Notes: generated by a model from the letters alone, not told the origin. A stretch of 64,000 nt of DNA from Ruminococcaceae bacterium UBA4871 (GCA_002399445.1 DHDR01000010.1:1309-65308); one strand, 5' to 3'; shown: positions 16,157 to 25,020, counted from the stretch's first letter. Numbers and translations are program-made.

Positions 16157-17353
16157 TCAATCTTTATCGTTCAGACAGGCAATGCCGGGCAGGACTTTTC
16201 CTTCAAGGAACTCCAGGGAAGCACCGCCGCCGGTGGAAATGTGTGTCATTTTGTCAGCAAAGCCGAGGTGCTCGATTGCAGCTGCGGAATCGCCGCCGCC
16301 AATAATTGAAATGGCACCGCTGTCAGCAACTGCTTTTGCCACTGCAATAGTGCCGTTTGCAAAGTTTTTCCATTCTGAAACGCCCATCGGGCCGTTCCAG
16401 ACGACCGTACCGGCATCTTTAATCGCATTTGCAAACAGGGCAGAAGTTTTTGCGCCAATGTCTAATCCCATCCAGCCGTCTGGAATGGAATCAGATGGGC
16501 AAGTCTTGAATTCTGCATTTTCATCATATTCTTTAGCAACCACATTGTCAACTGGGAGCAGGAAGCGGACACCTTTTTCCTTTGCTTTGGCCATGATGTC
16601 TTTAGCAATGTCAATCTTGTCCATTTCGCAGCGGGAAGAACCAATGCTGTAACCCAATGCATTCATGAAGGTGTAAGCCATCGCGCCGCCGATAATTAAA
16701 GTATCAACTTTATCCAGCAGGTTTGTAATGACACCAATTTTATCGGAAACTTTCGCACCGCCCAGAATAGCAACAAACGGGCGCTTCGGATTCTGCAGGG
16801 CTTTTCCCATTACGGTGATTTCTTTCTGAATCAGGAAACCGCAGACAGCCGGCAGGTATTTTGCGACGCCAGCGGTAGAAGCATGCGCACGGTGGGCAGT
16901 ACCAAAAGCGTCATTGACATAAATGTCGGCAAAAGAGGCGAGCTGTTTTGCAAATTCAGGATCATTCTTTTCTTCTTCCTTATGAAAACGGACGTTCTCC
17001 AGCAGCTCCACTTCGCCGTCTTTCAGGGAAGCGTCAATACGTTTTGCGTCTTCGCCGATGACATCCTTTGCCATTTTGACTTCTTGCCCGAGTTTCTGCG
17101 AAAGGCATTTGGCAACCGGAGCAAGGGAGAACTTCATGTTGAATTCACCTTTTGGGCGGCCCAAATGTGAACAGAGGATCACCTTTGCATGATGGTCAAT
17201 TAAGTATTTAATTGTCGGCAAAGCGGCATCGATTCGCTTTGTATCGCTGATATTTCCTTCACCGTCAAAGGGAACATTGAAGTCACAGCGAACAAGCACT
17301 TTTTTACCGGAGACATCAATATCCTCGACGGTCTTTTTATTCAGGTAGTTCAT
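16157..17353 (-). CDS. pgk: Phosphoglycerate kinase
   Basis: Transfers phosphate from 1,3-bisphosphoglycerate to ADP in glycolysis. The 398 aa protein has the typical N-domain VLVRCDFNVP with substrate-binding basic residues, LCSHLGRPKGE, VNDAFGTAHRAHAST and ILGGAKVSDKI. The C-domain nucleotide site is WNGPMGVSEW and IGGGDSAAAI. The start at 17353 follows AAAAGGAG. It is the first gene of the pgk-tpiA-gpmI run. GAPDH, which usually precedes pgk in Firmicutes, is instead 14 kb away on the other strand at 31355. Confidence 0.97.
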   Translation of the reverse strand: MNYLNKKTVEDIDVSGKKVLVRCDFNVPFDGEGNISDTKRIDAALPTIKYLIDHHAKVILCSHLGRPKGEFNMKFSLAPVAKCLSQKLGQEVKMAKDVIGEDAKRIDASLKDGEVELLENVRFHKEEEKNDPEFAKQLASFADIYVNDAFGTAHRAHASTAGVAKYLPAVCGFLIQKEITVMGKALQNPKRPFVAILGGAKVSDKIGVITNLLDKVDTLIIGGAMAYTFMNALGYSIGSSRCEMDKIDIAKDIMAKAKEKGVRFLLPVDNVVAKEYDENAEFKTCPSDSIPDGWMGLDIGAKTSALFANAIKDAGTVVWNGPMGVSEWKNFANGTIAVAKAVADSGAISIIGGGDSAAAIEHLGFADKMTHISTGGGASLEFLEGKVLPGIACLNDKD

Positions 17354-17535
17354 TGGGTTACACTCCTTTTCCATATTGGGCATAACATAAAAGAAAAATC
17401 ATTTTATGCTACAAACCTATTATCTCTTAATTATACAGCGCGTCCAAAACGTTTTCAAGGACATACAGGTACTTTGCAGATAATTTGTTGATTTTTTCAC
17501 AAACTTTTACAAAGCCGAAGAACGAATTGTCGGAT

Positions 17536-18036
17536 TTACCAATGCAAATGATGCAGCTGTCCTTTACAGAGCATGTCGGGATAGTTCCATTGGCGCAGAA
17601 CTTCATAGGCAGCAATTGCGGCACTGTTGGAAAGATTGAGGCTGCGGGCGTCCGGATTGTTCAGCATGGGAATGCGCACGCATGACTCCGGATTTGCTTT
17701 CAGCAGTTCTTCCGGCAAGCCTGCCGTTTCTTTTCCAAAAACCAGATAGCAGCCATCCGGATACTGCATATCCGAATGAATATGTCTGCCTTTTGTGGAA
17801 AAATAAAAAAAGGAGCCTTTATTTTTTGAAAAAAATGCGTCAAGACTGTCATAATAAGAAATGTCGAGAAGGTGCCAGTAATCCAGACCGGCACGTTTCA
17901 GCCTGCGGTCATCAATTTGAAAGCCCAGCGGTCCGACAAGATGCAGCCGGGCGCCGGTAAGCGCACAGGTACGGGCAATGTTTCCGGTATTCTGTGGGAT
18001 TTCCGGTTCCACAAGGACCAAATTCAGAGTATGCAT
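17536..18036 (-). CDS. trmL: tRNA (cytidine(34)-2'-O)-methyltransferase TrmL
   Basis: SPOUT-class methyltransferase that 2'-O-methylates the wobble base C34 or cmnm5U34 of leucine tRNAs using S-adenosylmethionine. The 166 aa protein has the compact TrmL architecture with no RNA-binding extension. Conserved elements are LVEPEIPQNTGNIARTC at the N-terminus, HLVGPLGF, VFGKETAGLP (knot) and IPMLNNPDARSLNLSNSAAI, which forms the SAM-binding trefoil knot. It is probably a single-gene unit, with 182 bases between it and pgk. Confidence 0.92.
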   Translation of the reverse strand: MHTLNLVLVEPEIPQNTGNIARTCALTGARLHLVGPLGFQIDDRRLKRAGLDYWHLLDISYYDSLDAFFSKNKGSFFYFSTKGRHIHSDMQYPDGCYLVFGKETAGLPEELLKANPESCVRIPMLNNPDARSLNLSNSAAIAAYEVLRQWNYPDMLCKGQLHHLHW

Positions 18037-18326
18037 AAGCTTGTTTCTCCATCCTTCTTTTTATAGTATGCGCGGTGTTCCTTTATTTTTTCATCATAAT
18101 TTTATCAATTATAATACAATTTTAATGGATTGAAAAGTCGGCAATGACTTTTGCGTATGGAAAAAAGGGAACAGGAAAATACTATAGTCAGTCGAGTCGT
18201 TCTGACTATTCATAAGAATTCAGCCACATTACAAAAATGCTTTGTCAGTTGACGCAGCCGGTTGGCAAAGGGAGGAATCCTTCACAGGATTTACACCCAA
18301 TAAAAAGAAGCAGGGAGGGAATGATG

Positions 18327-18569
18327 ATGATGGGGCTTATTATAATAGGCACCGCAATTTTGACGGGGAGGGTTATGCGTATGTTCAGAAATGCGGCAGG
18401 AACCATTCGAGGAGTTGGCGTGGGCATCGCTGTCGGGCTTGCCACAGTGGTGATTGCAAGGAAAGCAATGGAAAATGACCATCGCCTGCGCAGCCGCGCC
18501 CACAAGGCAAAACGCGCAGTGACAGGTCTGATGGATGAAGTCGGACATGTGGTCAGCGCAAAAATGTAA
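18327..18569 (+). CDS. Small membrane protein of unknown function
   Basis: A protein of about 80 aa. Four ATG codons in a row (18321, 18324, 18327, 18330) follow GGGAGGG; the third or fourth gives the best spacing. It has a hydrophobic N-terminal segment (GLIIIGTAILTG), then MFRNAAGTIRGVGVG and a second hydrophobic stretch (IAVGLATVVIA). A basic, probably helical C-terminal tail ends in GLMDEVGHVVSAKM. I do not recognise the family. The layout resembles small YtxH-like envelope proteins, but this is only a similarity of shape. It stands alone and is followed by a good terminator. Confidence 0.7.
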   Translation: MMGLIIIGTAILTGRVMRMFRNAAGTIRGVGVGIAVGLATVVIARKAMENDHRLRSRAHKAKRAVTGLMDEVGHVVSAKM

Positions 18570-18584
18570 AAGCCGTAAATTGAG

Positions 18585-18629
18585 AGAACCGCCGCACAGT
18601 ACTTTTTCTGTACTATGCGGTGGTTCTTT
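18585..18629 (+). terminator. Terminator after the small membrane protein gene
   Basis: AGAACCGCCGCA-AGTAC pairs with GTACT-TGCGGTGGTTCT across a TTTTTCT loop, with TTTG following, 16 bases after the stop. Confidence 0.8.
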
Positions 18630-18648
18630 GATTCTTCATGGAAAATGC

Positions 18649-18677
18649 TTGCATCCGGCCGCTGGATTTCCTATAAT
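18649..18677 (+). promoter_or_regulatory. Promoter of the MORN/MBL operon
   Basis: TTGCAT at 18649-18654, a 17-base spacer and consensus TATAAT at 18672-18677, about 33 bases before the TTG start. Confidence 0.7.
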
Positions 18678-18710
18678 ATGAAATAGGGAAATGGGAAAGA
18701 AGGGTGCCAA

Positions 18711-20285
18711 TTGGGCGGCAGGAGATACTATTCCGTCACCAGCAGGAAGCTGAGGGAAGATGACCTGAGCCTGCTCGCGCGGGTGCGCAGGGCTTATTTT
18801 GAAAAAAACGCGCCGCAGCGCGGCCGGACTTCCGATGAAACATTCGGCACAGACGATGTAGCCAGATATCACATGACACGCCGTGGAATGAAGTGGGAAC
18901 TGACCGCTGGCGGGCAGGTGCTTCAGCGGGCAGTACCGGAGGCAGACGGCTATGCCGTGCTGACATGGGACATTGCCGGAGATTTGCGGGAAAAAGCAGA
19001 CTATAACAAGCGGAACCAATGGCTGCGCTCTGCTTTCTACCGCGGGAATCCCAAGTGCCCGGAGCTGCTGCTCAAGCCGGACGGCGAGGAGATCGACAGC
19101 CTGCAGTACGACCATTCAACCGGAAAATATTTTCATGCAAAACTTTTTGCCTATCCCATGGAAAAAACGAGCGGCGCACGCATCTGGATGGACAATGAGG
19201 TCGGTACACCGGATATTGAGGCAGACACCAGCGACGGCCGCTTTTATTACTGCACCCGGGGCGAACTGGAAGCGCGCAAAGCCGCCGCTTCCCGCCGCGA
19301 AAAAGCAGAAGCGGAAGAAGTGCCCGACTGGGACTCTGCACCGGATGCCGGTATTAATTTTCAGTTTGTGCGCAACGAGCATGTGCTGGATGAAACGACC
19401 GCCCCGCACCCCAATTTGGAACTGGAAAGCGCGGACGGCCCCCTGATGCTGGAGGTGGGCGGCAGGAAAGGGCAGCCGGAATCCTCGGGGATGGAGGACT
19501 GCCTGATTATTGATACAAACGTGCCGGATGAACCTGCCGTTATTGAGGAAGATGTGGCGCCTGTTCCCGTGGTGTTTCAGCCGGTCAAGCAGCCGGAGCC
19601 GAAACCGCGGAAAGCTGATTCGGCCGATTCTCAGGCAGAGCTGCCCGTCCCCTCAAAACGCATATCGGTAAAAGATAACGAATGTTATTTTTATTTTGGG
19701 CCGCTGGAAAATAACATGCGGCAGGGACAGGGCCGCACCCAGATGCAAAATGGACACACCGCCTATGAGGGCGGTTTTGCGGCCGACAAACGGGAAGGCT
19801 TCGGTACATATTATTATAAATCCGGCCGGCTCTGCTATGCCGGGTACTGGAAACAGAACCGGCGCACCGGGCTGGGCGTCAGCTTCAGCGTGCGGGACGG
19901 TTCCCTTTTCGTCGGGCATTGGGAAAACAACCTGCCGACTGGCCGCGGCGCGGCCTTTGCAGATGATGGCTCCCTTTCGTATTACGGCCAGTGGCTGGAG
20001 GGCCACCGCGACGGGTTCGGGACCGAATACAGCGGGGGAAAAATTCTGTATGAAGGCCAGTGGCGCAACGACTGCTATGACGGCAAAGGCTGCCTGCACC
20101 TGACCGGCGGCGGCACGCTGAGCGGTACCTTCCGTTCCGGTTTTGCGGAAGGTCCCTGCGAGGAGCGCTCCGCGGCGGGCGAAACGGTGCGCACCGGCGT
20201 TTGGCAGCGCGGGCGCTTTGTCAGCGGCGTGGGCTACCACAGCGGCAAACCCGCCGAAATTGTGGTAAAGAGGGATGACGCATGA
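18711..20285 (+). CDS. MORN-repeat protein with unassigned N-terminal domain
   Basis: A 524 aa protein with no signal peptide. Residues 1-185 are an unrecognised domain rich in aromatic and basic residues (e.g. YYSVTSRKL, RNQWLRSAFYRG). Residues about 190-320 are an acidic, Pro/Glu-rich linker. From about residue 325 come six to seven MORN-type repeats of 22-24 residues (e.g. YEGGFAADKREGFGTYYY, YYGQWLEGHRDGFGTEY). MORN repeats mediate protein or membrane contacts in many contexts. The start is TTG at 18711 with AGAAGGG six bases upstream. The stop overlaps the next gene by ATGA, so it is coupled to the MBL-fold protein. The gene is visibly more GC-rich than its neighbours, consistent with transfer. 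Confidence 0.82.
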   Translation: MGGRRYYSVTSRKLREDDLSLLARVRRAYFEKNAPQRGRTSDETFGTDDVARYHMTRRGMKWELTAGGQVLQRAVPEADGYAVLTWDIAGDLREKADYNKRNQWLRSAFYRGNPKCPELLLKPDGEEIDSLQYDHSTGKYFHAKLFAYPMEKTSGARIWMDNEVGTPDIEADTSDGRFYYCTRGELEARKAAASRREKAEAEEVPDWDSAPDAGINFQFVRNEHVLDETTAPHPNLELESADGPLMLEVGGRKGQPESSGMEDCLIIDTNVPDEPAVIEEDVAPVPVVFQPVKQPEPKPRKADSADSQAELPVPSKRISVKDNECYFYFGPLENNMRQGQGRTQMQNGHTAYEGGFAADKREGFGTYYYKSGRLCYAGYWKQNRRTGLGVSFSVRDGSLFVGHWENNLPTGRGAAFADDGSLSYYGQWLEGHRDGFGTEYSGGKILYEGQWRNDCYDGKGCLHLTGGGTLSGTFRSGFAEGPCEERSAAGETVRTGVWQRGRFVSGVGYHSGKPAEIVVKRDDA

Positions 20286-21553
20286 TTCCGTGGGCCGACC
20301 TGCAGAATGTCGGCTGCGGGGAGTGCGTCGTGCTGGGCGGGCAGGACAGTATGCTGATGGTGGACTGCGGCAGCCTCAACACCATCCTCCCGGGAACAGA
20401 GCGCAGTTTTAAAGAATTCGTGACGCAAAGCCTGACGGCGCACTACTGCAGTGTGCCGCATCGGGCTTTTTTGCTGTCCCATTTTCACCGTGACCATTCC
20501 TGCGGCTTGTGGGATATTCTGAAAAGCCAGCCGGATTATTTTGAGGAAATTTTCCTGCCCTGCTCGCCGTGCGACGGGCGCGGACTGCCGCTTCTGCTGG
20601 AATTTGCGCTTTTTGCACATGTGTTCCTGCCGCGGCAGGGCTACTGCGGGCAGGTGAGCACCGGCGCACTCAAGGCCTTTTCCCGTGTGCTGGACCCTGC
20701 ACAAACCTGCCGCGCCTATGCACTCGGACAGGGAGATGCCTTTGAAAACGGCGGCATCCGCTATGAATGTGTCTGGCCGCCAAGGGACGGCTTCCCGTTT
20801 GACCGCGCCTTTACCGACGTGGTCGAGGCCCTGCACCGCTGCGCACAGGCACCGCAGCCGGGGGAGGATCTGCTGCGGCAGTTTCTCGACCTTCTGTATG
20901 CATTCTGTAATTCCTATCTTGCCATGTGTGAACAGTTCCCTGTGCGGCGCGACGATGCCGACCGCCCGCGGGATGTGCTGGAACAGATCGACGGCCTTGC
21001 CCCGCTGCTGCAGCGCCTGCCTGCTGCCGAGGAACTGCGCGGGCTGCTGGAGGACCGGACGGCGCGGGAGCTTTACAGCCGCCAGACCAATGCCGCTTCC
21101 CTGATGGTGCAGAGCAGCAGCGGCGGTTCGGGCGGCGTGCTCATGACCGGTGACGCCACGCCGGAGGCCCTTGCCGCGGCGGAACCGCTTCTGTATCACG
21201 ATTATTATCTTTTAAAAGCACCGCACCACGGCCTGCCCGGTTCCCTCAGCCCCACGGTGGCGGGCCTTGCCGCCGCACACATCCTGATTTCCTGCGGGGA
21301 GCGCATCCCCGGCTGGCGTGCCGATGCGGGCTGGGCGGCCCTGCCCGGCCGGAAACACTGCACCGCTTCCGCCTGTGCCTTCTTTCCCGGCGGGGGGTGC
21401 TGCAGCCGGACGGCCCTCTGCTGGGACTTTGGCGGGCTGGCCCTGCGCTGTCCCGGAAACCGCGGCGGGGAGCCGCCCTGCGGCATCCGTGTGGCGGGTG
21501 CGGGGGGCCTCGGCTGCATCTGCGACGCTGGCAGAAGAAAATTATGGGAATAA
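20282..21553 (+). CDS. Metallo-beta-lactamase-fold hydrolase, ComEC C-domain-like
   Basis: Predicted cytoplasmic metal-dependent hydrolase of 423 aa. The MBL signature HFHRDH (in LLSHFHRDHSCG, about residues 62-67) supplies metal ligands. A later Asp lies in MTGDATPEA and a His in KAPHHGLPGS, the pattern of the hydrolase domain at the C-terminus of ComEC/Rec2. There are no membrane segments, so it is not ComEC itself. Residues about 180-265 form a helical insertion. The last 75 residues contain ten cysteines and look unlike a normal MBL terminus; a late frameshift cannot be excluded. ATGA overlap ties it to the MORN protein, suggesting a joint role. The substrate is unknown. Confidence 0.8.
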   Translation: MIPWADLQNVGCGECVVLGGQDSMLMVDCGSLNTILPGTERSFKEFVTQSLTAHYCSVPHRAFLLSHFHRDHSCGLWDILKSQPDYFEEIFLPCSPCDGRGLPLLLEFALFAHVFLPRQGYCGQVSTGALKAFSRVLDPAQTCRAYALGQGDAFENGGIRYECVWPPRDGFPFDRAFTDVVEALHRCAQAPQPGEDLLRQFLDLLYAFCNSYLAMCEQFPVRRDDADRPRDVLEQIDGLAPLLQRLPAAEELRGLLEDRTARELYSRQTNAASLMVQSSSGGSGGVLMTGDATPEALAAAEPLLYHDYYLLKAPHHGLPGSLSPTVAGLAAAHILISCGERIPGWRADAGWAALPGRKHCTASACAFFPGGGCCSRTALCWDFGGLALRCPGNRGGEPPCGIRVAGAGGLGCICDAGRRKLWE

Positions 21554-21619
21554 TGTATAAACTTTTAAAAAATTAAAGATAAAATTTACAATAATTTTCT
21601 CAAAAAGTTCCCGATGCTC

Positions 21620-21648
21620 TTGACTTTCCCAGTTTGTTATCCTATAAT
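21620..21648 (+). promoter_or_regulatory. Strong promoter upstream of the surface protein gene
   Basis: TTGACT at 21620-21625, exactly 17 bases, then TATAAT at 21643-21648. The transcript would carry a leader of about 137 bases before the ATG at 21793. Confidence 0.8.
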
Positions 21649-21684
21649 TTTCCTAAACGGATTGGCAGTGTCTGTGGAAAAAGC

Positions 21685-21715
21685 GGCTTCCGGCGGGTTT
21701 GCGCCGGCCTTTTTT
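21685..21715 (+). terminator. Terminator-like hairpin inside the surface protein leader
   Basis: CCGGCG/CGCCGG stem, extendable by GG/CC, followed by six T residues. It lies between the promoter and the start codon of the downstream gene. It may attenuate that transcript, end read-through from the MORN/MBL operon, or both. Confidence 0.65.
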
Positions 21716-21792
21716 CACACCCGGGTGCTGCCGCACTGTTGACTCTCATAGCACGCGCAAATGCACACAATTATTTAAGGAGGACAAAAAGG

Positions 21793-24700
21793 ATGAATAA
21801 AAAACTTGGCAAAGTTGCTGCCATCGCGCTTTCCGCTGCGATGATTTCCAGCGCTTTTGCAATGAGCACCAGCGCTTCCTTTGCTGCTGTGCCAACTTAC
21901 AAAGGTACAGCAACAGCCGTCTTGACAGATGCCGATGCCAATAAGTATTTGGATACAACAGCATCTACTGCAGCAGGTCAAATTACCTTTACTGGGACTT
22001 CTGCTAATACAGCGTTCAGTGATGCAACTTTTGAGGATTCCGATGCTGCCACAGTTACTGCTTCTACTTACGATTACACTGATATTACCGTCCAGAACGA
22101 TGGCGGCAGCAGTGTAACCCTTGCACAGCCGGTGAAAGGCGAGTATCAGTTTACACCGGCAAGTGCAGGCAAAACAAAATTCAAGGTTTCTAATTTGAAA
22201 ATTACGACTGCCAATGCTGAAACTTATTTGGTCGCGCCTTTTGACTTTACTGTCGATGCAGAAAATAAGGACACTTATGCAGAAGGTATATGGTATGATT
22301 CAAACAGCAAACCTGTTACATCTGCAATCGTGAATGACACATTGACGGTAAAAGAAAGAACAATTACTACTTCTCAGACTGGTACTGCCTTTGCAACAAC
22401 AACTGATACAGCGGCTAATTTACCGGCACAGACAGTTGCCAATGCAACAGTTGATGATTCTGCCAATACAGATGATTCTGCCAATACAGTCACACCGACT
22501 AGTGCAGGAATGGTAACGGTAAGTTATGAGTCGACTAAATTTGCTAATACTTACAGAAATTCTGACCCGCTGACCGTTAAAGCGCAAAGTACTTATAAAA
22601 ATGTTACGAAAGTTACTAAGCTTACCAATGGCAAGTATCATGTAACATTCGTAAGCGGTGACCCGAAAGATTTTGACAGCTTGACGGGTATTACTCTGCA
22701 GGCAGATGCTTCTGGTATCACAGTTGACAAGGATGTTGTTGCAGATACCATTGATGGTAATGGCGATGCTGTTACAGTGAATCCCGGTGCGACCGTAAAT
22801 AAGGTAACCCAGACTTCTGGAGCGGTTACAATTGATAGTGCAACCGTTAAAACGGTTTCTGCAAGCGGTGCAGCACCTGTCACTGTGAAAGCTTCAACAG
22901 CAGGCGACGCAGCAAATGTTGACGCTATCACAACGACTGGTACTGTTGGTGTTGGTGATGCAGGTGATGCAGCAACTGTAAACGTTGGCAGCATTACTGC
23001 TGGCGGCAAGGTGACAGTTACTGCTGGTACGAAGGATTACAGCAAGACCACTGTCAAGAGCATTAAGGCAGACAATGTCGACGTCAACAGTGCAAAAACA
23101 AGCATTGGCGCAATTGCAGCTAACACAACGGCTGGTGCTGTTACCGTTAAAGCTGGTGCAGACGGCGTTTCTCTGCCGGCACTGACAGGTTATGAGTTGG
23201 ATGCAAATGGCGACACAACAGTTGCTTCTATCGATGCCGCTTCCAAGGATGTAAAAATCACTAATGGTAAAACCTTAACAGTGACTGGTACTGCAAAGGT
23301 CAACCATATCAATGGTGCTTCAGATGGTACAGCAGCAGTATTGGCTGCTACTACTGGTACAATTAAAATCGGCGCAGATAAGCTGACAATTGCACCGGAA
23401 GCTGGATCGACTACTCATTTGAATAACTTCAAGCTGGTCCTGACTGATTCCGCGGCAGCTTATGGCAAAGCTTTTGAATTAAGTGCTGGAGCATCAGCTG
23501 ATTCTAATACAGCAGCCACTGATACAACTGTTGGCGCAGGTGAGTTAGCGGATATTACGATTGCGGGTGCAACTGGTTATGTCGCTAGTGGTGACAAGAC
23601 TGTAACTTTAGGTGATAAAGTTGATGAGGCTGCTCTGAATGATGCTTCTCCGGCTGCTTCTAAAGTTGACGCCAGCCATAATGTAACGGTTAAGGCGGGT
23701 ACACCGATTACACTGGCCGTTGAGCCGACTCCGCTGAAGACTCTGCCTGCTGGTTATTATGTCCAGTGGACTTCTACTAATGGTACTGGTGATAATCCAG
23801 CTCCGGGTTATGTGACTTTGGGCAGCACAACAGGTTTAAGCACAACGGTTACGGCAAGCTATTCCGATGTCGATACTTATAAGAATATAAATTGGGTGAC
23901 TGCTACTCTCTATAAGACAGGCGACAGTGCCACACATGGTTCTATTACTTATAAAGTAATTGCTGAAAAATCTGCTGCAGCTGAAACCACAGACTTTACA
24001 GCGACTGCTCCGACAGTTGCAATCAAGACAGGAACCACTACTGCAAATGTAACTTTTGCACCAAACGGCAGTGAGGCTCTCGGCACAGTAACATATGTTT
24101 CTTCTTCTAACCCACTGGTTGCGACAAGCGCTGACGCTACAGACGGTAAGACGGCAGCTATTACAGCACATAAAGCCGGTACGGCAGACCTTACTTTCAG
24201 CTGGACGAATTCGGCAACAGGCGAAGTAAAGACTCATGTTGTAACTGTTTATGTTGCAGACCATCCGGTCGTTGCTTATGTAAACGGCAAGGTTGCGAAC
24301 CCGAATGACACACTCAGCTTCACACAGTCTACAACAGTGCCGATTACATTTGTAAGCGCAGACGGTACGAAGTTTGACACCTTTAACTACAATGCAGGCA
24401 ATGGCTCGATTATGTCCACCCGTGCTTATGCAGATACAACGTGGAACGGTCTTTCCGGTGCATATGGCATGTACATGAACGGCCCGGTCGGCTCTGCAAC
24501 AGGTGTCTATGTCAATAATCAGAAGATCTGCAGCGTGAAAGTTGCGGACCGTCCGTTCACCTGCGACACAACCTGCAACTTCAGCTTGAAGGCTGGCAAG
24601 ACTTATGGCTTTAAGCTTACTCCGGCTGCCGGCACAACTTTCGACAACTTTACTTTCAACACAGCAAAAGATGCAGCTCTGTCCACAAACGGCTACAAGA

Positions 24701-24816
24701 AGAATGCAGACGGAACGATTAACGCCAGCATTAAGGCTGTTCAGAAGGGCACTTACGGCGTATATGTCACCATCAATGATGTACAGTACAAAGTCTTTGC
24801 CGTGACAGTTGACTAA
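21793..24816 (+). CDS. Large secreted beta-rich surface protein, S-layer-like
   Basis: A 1007 aa exported protein. It has a clear signal peptide (MNKKLGKV, a hydrophobic core, then ASFA before AVPTYKG, cleavage near residue 31). The mature part is rich in Ala, Thr, Val, Gly and Asp and poor in Trp and His. Short repeating beta-strand stretches in the middle suggest a beta-helix or stacked fold, and Ig-like segments (about residues 735-830) precede a distinct C-terminal domain. I see no SLH, CWB2 or LPXTG anchor. AAGGAGG nine bases before the ATG, a strong promoter and even codon use point to high expression. An S-layer or major wall protein is the best guess; the anchoring mode is unknown. 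Confidence 0.75.
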   Translation: MNKKLGKVAAIALSAAMISSAFAMSTSASFAAVPTYKGTATAVLTDADANKYLDTTASTAAGQITFTGTSANTAFSDATFEDSDAATVTASTYDYTDITVQNDGGSSVTLAQPVKGEYQFTPASAGKTKFKVSNLKITTANAETYLVAPFDFTVDAENKDTYAEGIWYDSNSKPVTSAIVNDTLTVKERTITTSQTGTAFATTTDTAANLPAQTVANATVDDSANTDDSANTVTPTSAGMVTVSYESTKFANTYRNSDPLTVKAQSTYKNVTKVTKLTNGKYHVTFVSGDPKDFDSLTGITLQADASGITVDKDVVADTIDGNGDAVTVNPGATVNKVTQTSGAVTIDSATVKTVSASGAAPVTVKASTAGDAANVDAITTTGTVGVGDAGDAATVNVGSITAGGKVTVTAGTKDYSKTTVKSIKADNVDVNSAKTSIGAIAANTTAGAVTVKAGADGVSLPALTGYELDANGDTTVASIDAASKDVKITNGKTLTVTGTAKVNHINGASDGTAAVLAATTGTIKIGADKLTIAPEAGSTTHLNNFKLVLTDSAAAYGKAFELSAGASADSNTAATDTTVGAGELADITIAGATGYVASGDKTVTLGDKVDEAALNDASPAASKVDASHNVTVKAGTPITLAVEPTPLKTLPAGYYVQWTSTNGTGDNPAPGYVTLGSTTGLSTTVTASYSDVDTYKNINWVTATLYKTGDSATHGSITYKVIAEKSAAAETTDFTATAPTVAIKTGTTTANVTFAPNGSEALGTVTYVSSSNPLVATSADATDGKTAAITAHKAGTADLTFSWTNSATGEVKTHVVTVYVADHPVVAYVNGKVANPNDTLSFTQSTTVPITFVSADGTKFDTFNYNAGNGSIMSTRAYADTTWNGLSGAYGMYMNGPVGSATGVYVNNQKICSVKVADRPFTCDTTCNFSLKAGKTYGFKLTPAAGTTFDNFTFNTAKDAALSTNGYKKNADGTINASIKAVQKGTYGVYVTINDVQYKVFAVTVD
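22453..22488 (+). repeat. Tandem 18-bp repeat in the surface protein gene
   Basis: Two exact adjacent copies of GATGATTCTGCCAATACA encode DDSANT twice. This is a small in-frame duplication that may vary between strains. Confidence 0.8.
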
Positions 24817-24878
24817 TCAGTAAACGTCAGTTAAACTAAAACAAATCTCAACAGAATAAGTGTAGTTGTATTTGCGTG

Positions 24879-24910
24879 GCGGCGGCATCGTTTTTCGGTG
24901 CCGCCGCTTT
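24879..24910 (+). terminator. First terminator after the surface protein gene
   Basis: A GCGGCGGCA/TGCCGCCGC stem with TCGTTTTTCGG as loop, followed by TTT, about 60 bases after the stop. Confidence 0.75.
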
Positions 24911-24923
24911 GGTATTCTGCGGA

Positions 24924-24954
24924 AAGACCCTGCTCAGAGGAGCGGGGCCTTTTT
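24924..24954 (+). terminator. Second terminator after the surface protein gene
   Basis: A GACCC-GCTC/GAGC-GGG-C hairpin followed by TTTTT. Two terminators in series fit a very highly transcribed upstream gene. Confidence 0.7.
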
Positions 24955-24964
24955 GCTTCTGGGC

Positions 24965-24993
24965 TTGTAAAATGCGCGCAAAACAGGTAAAAT
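24965..24993 (+). promoter_or_regulatory. Promoter of the enzyme I-like gene
   Basis: TTGTAA at 24965-24970, a 17-base spacer and TAAAAT at 24988-24993, 27 bases before the ATG. Confidence 0.6.
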
Positions 24994-25020
24994 AGAAAAA
25001 GGCGAAAGGCAGGTGGGCAG

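Noticed and set aside
20234..21199. A 321-codon minus-strand frame opposite the MBL gene
   Set aside because: GC-rich DNA has few stops in all frames. The plus-strand MBL motifs and coupling to the MORN gene decide the strand.
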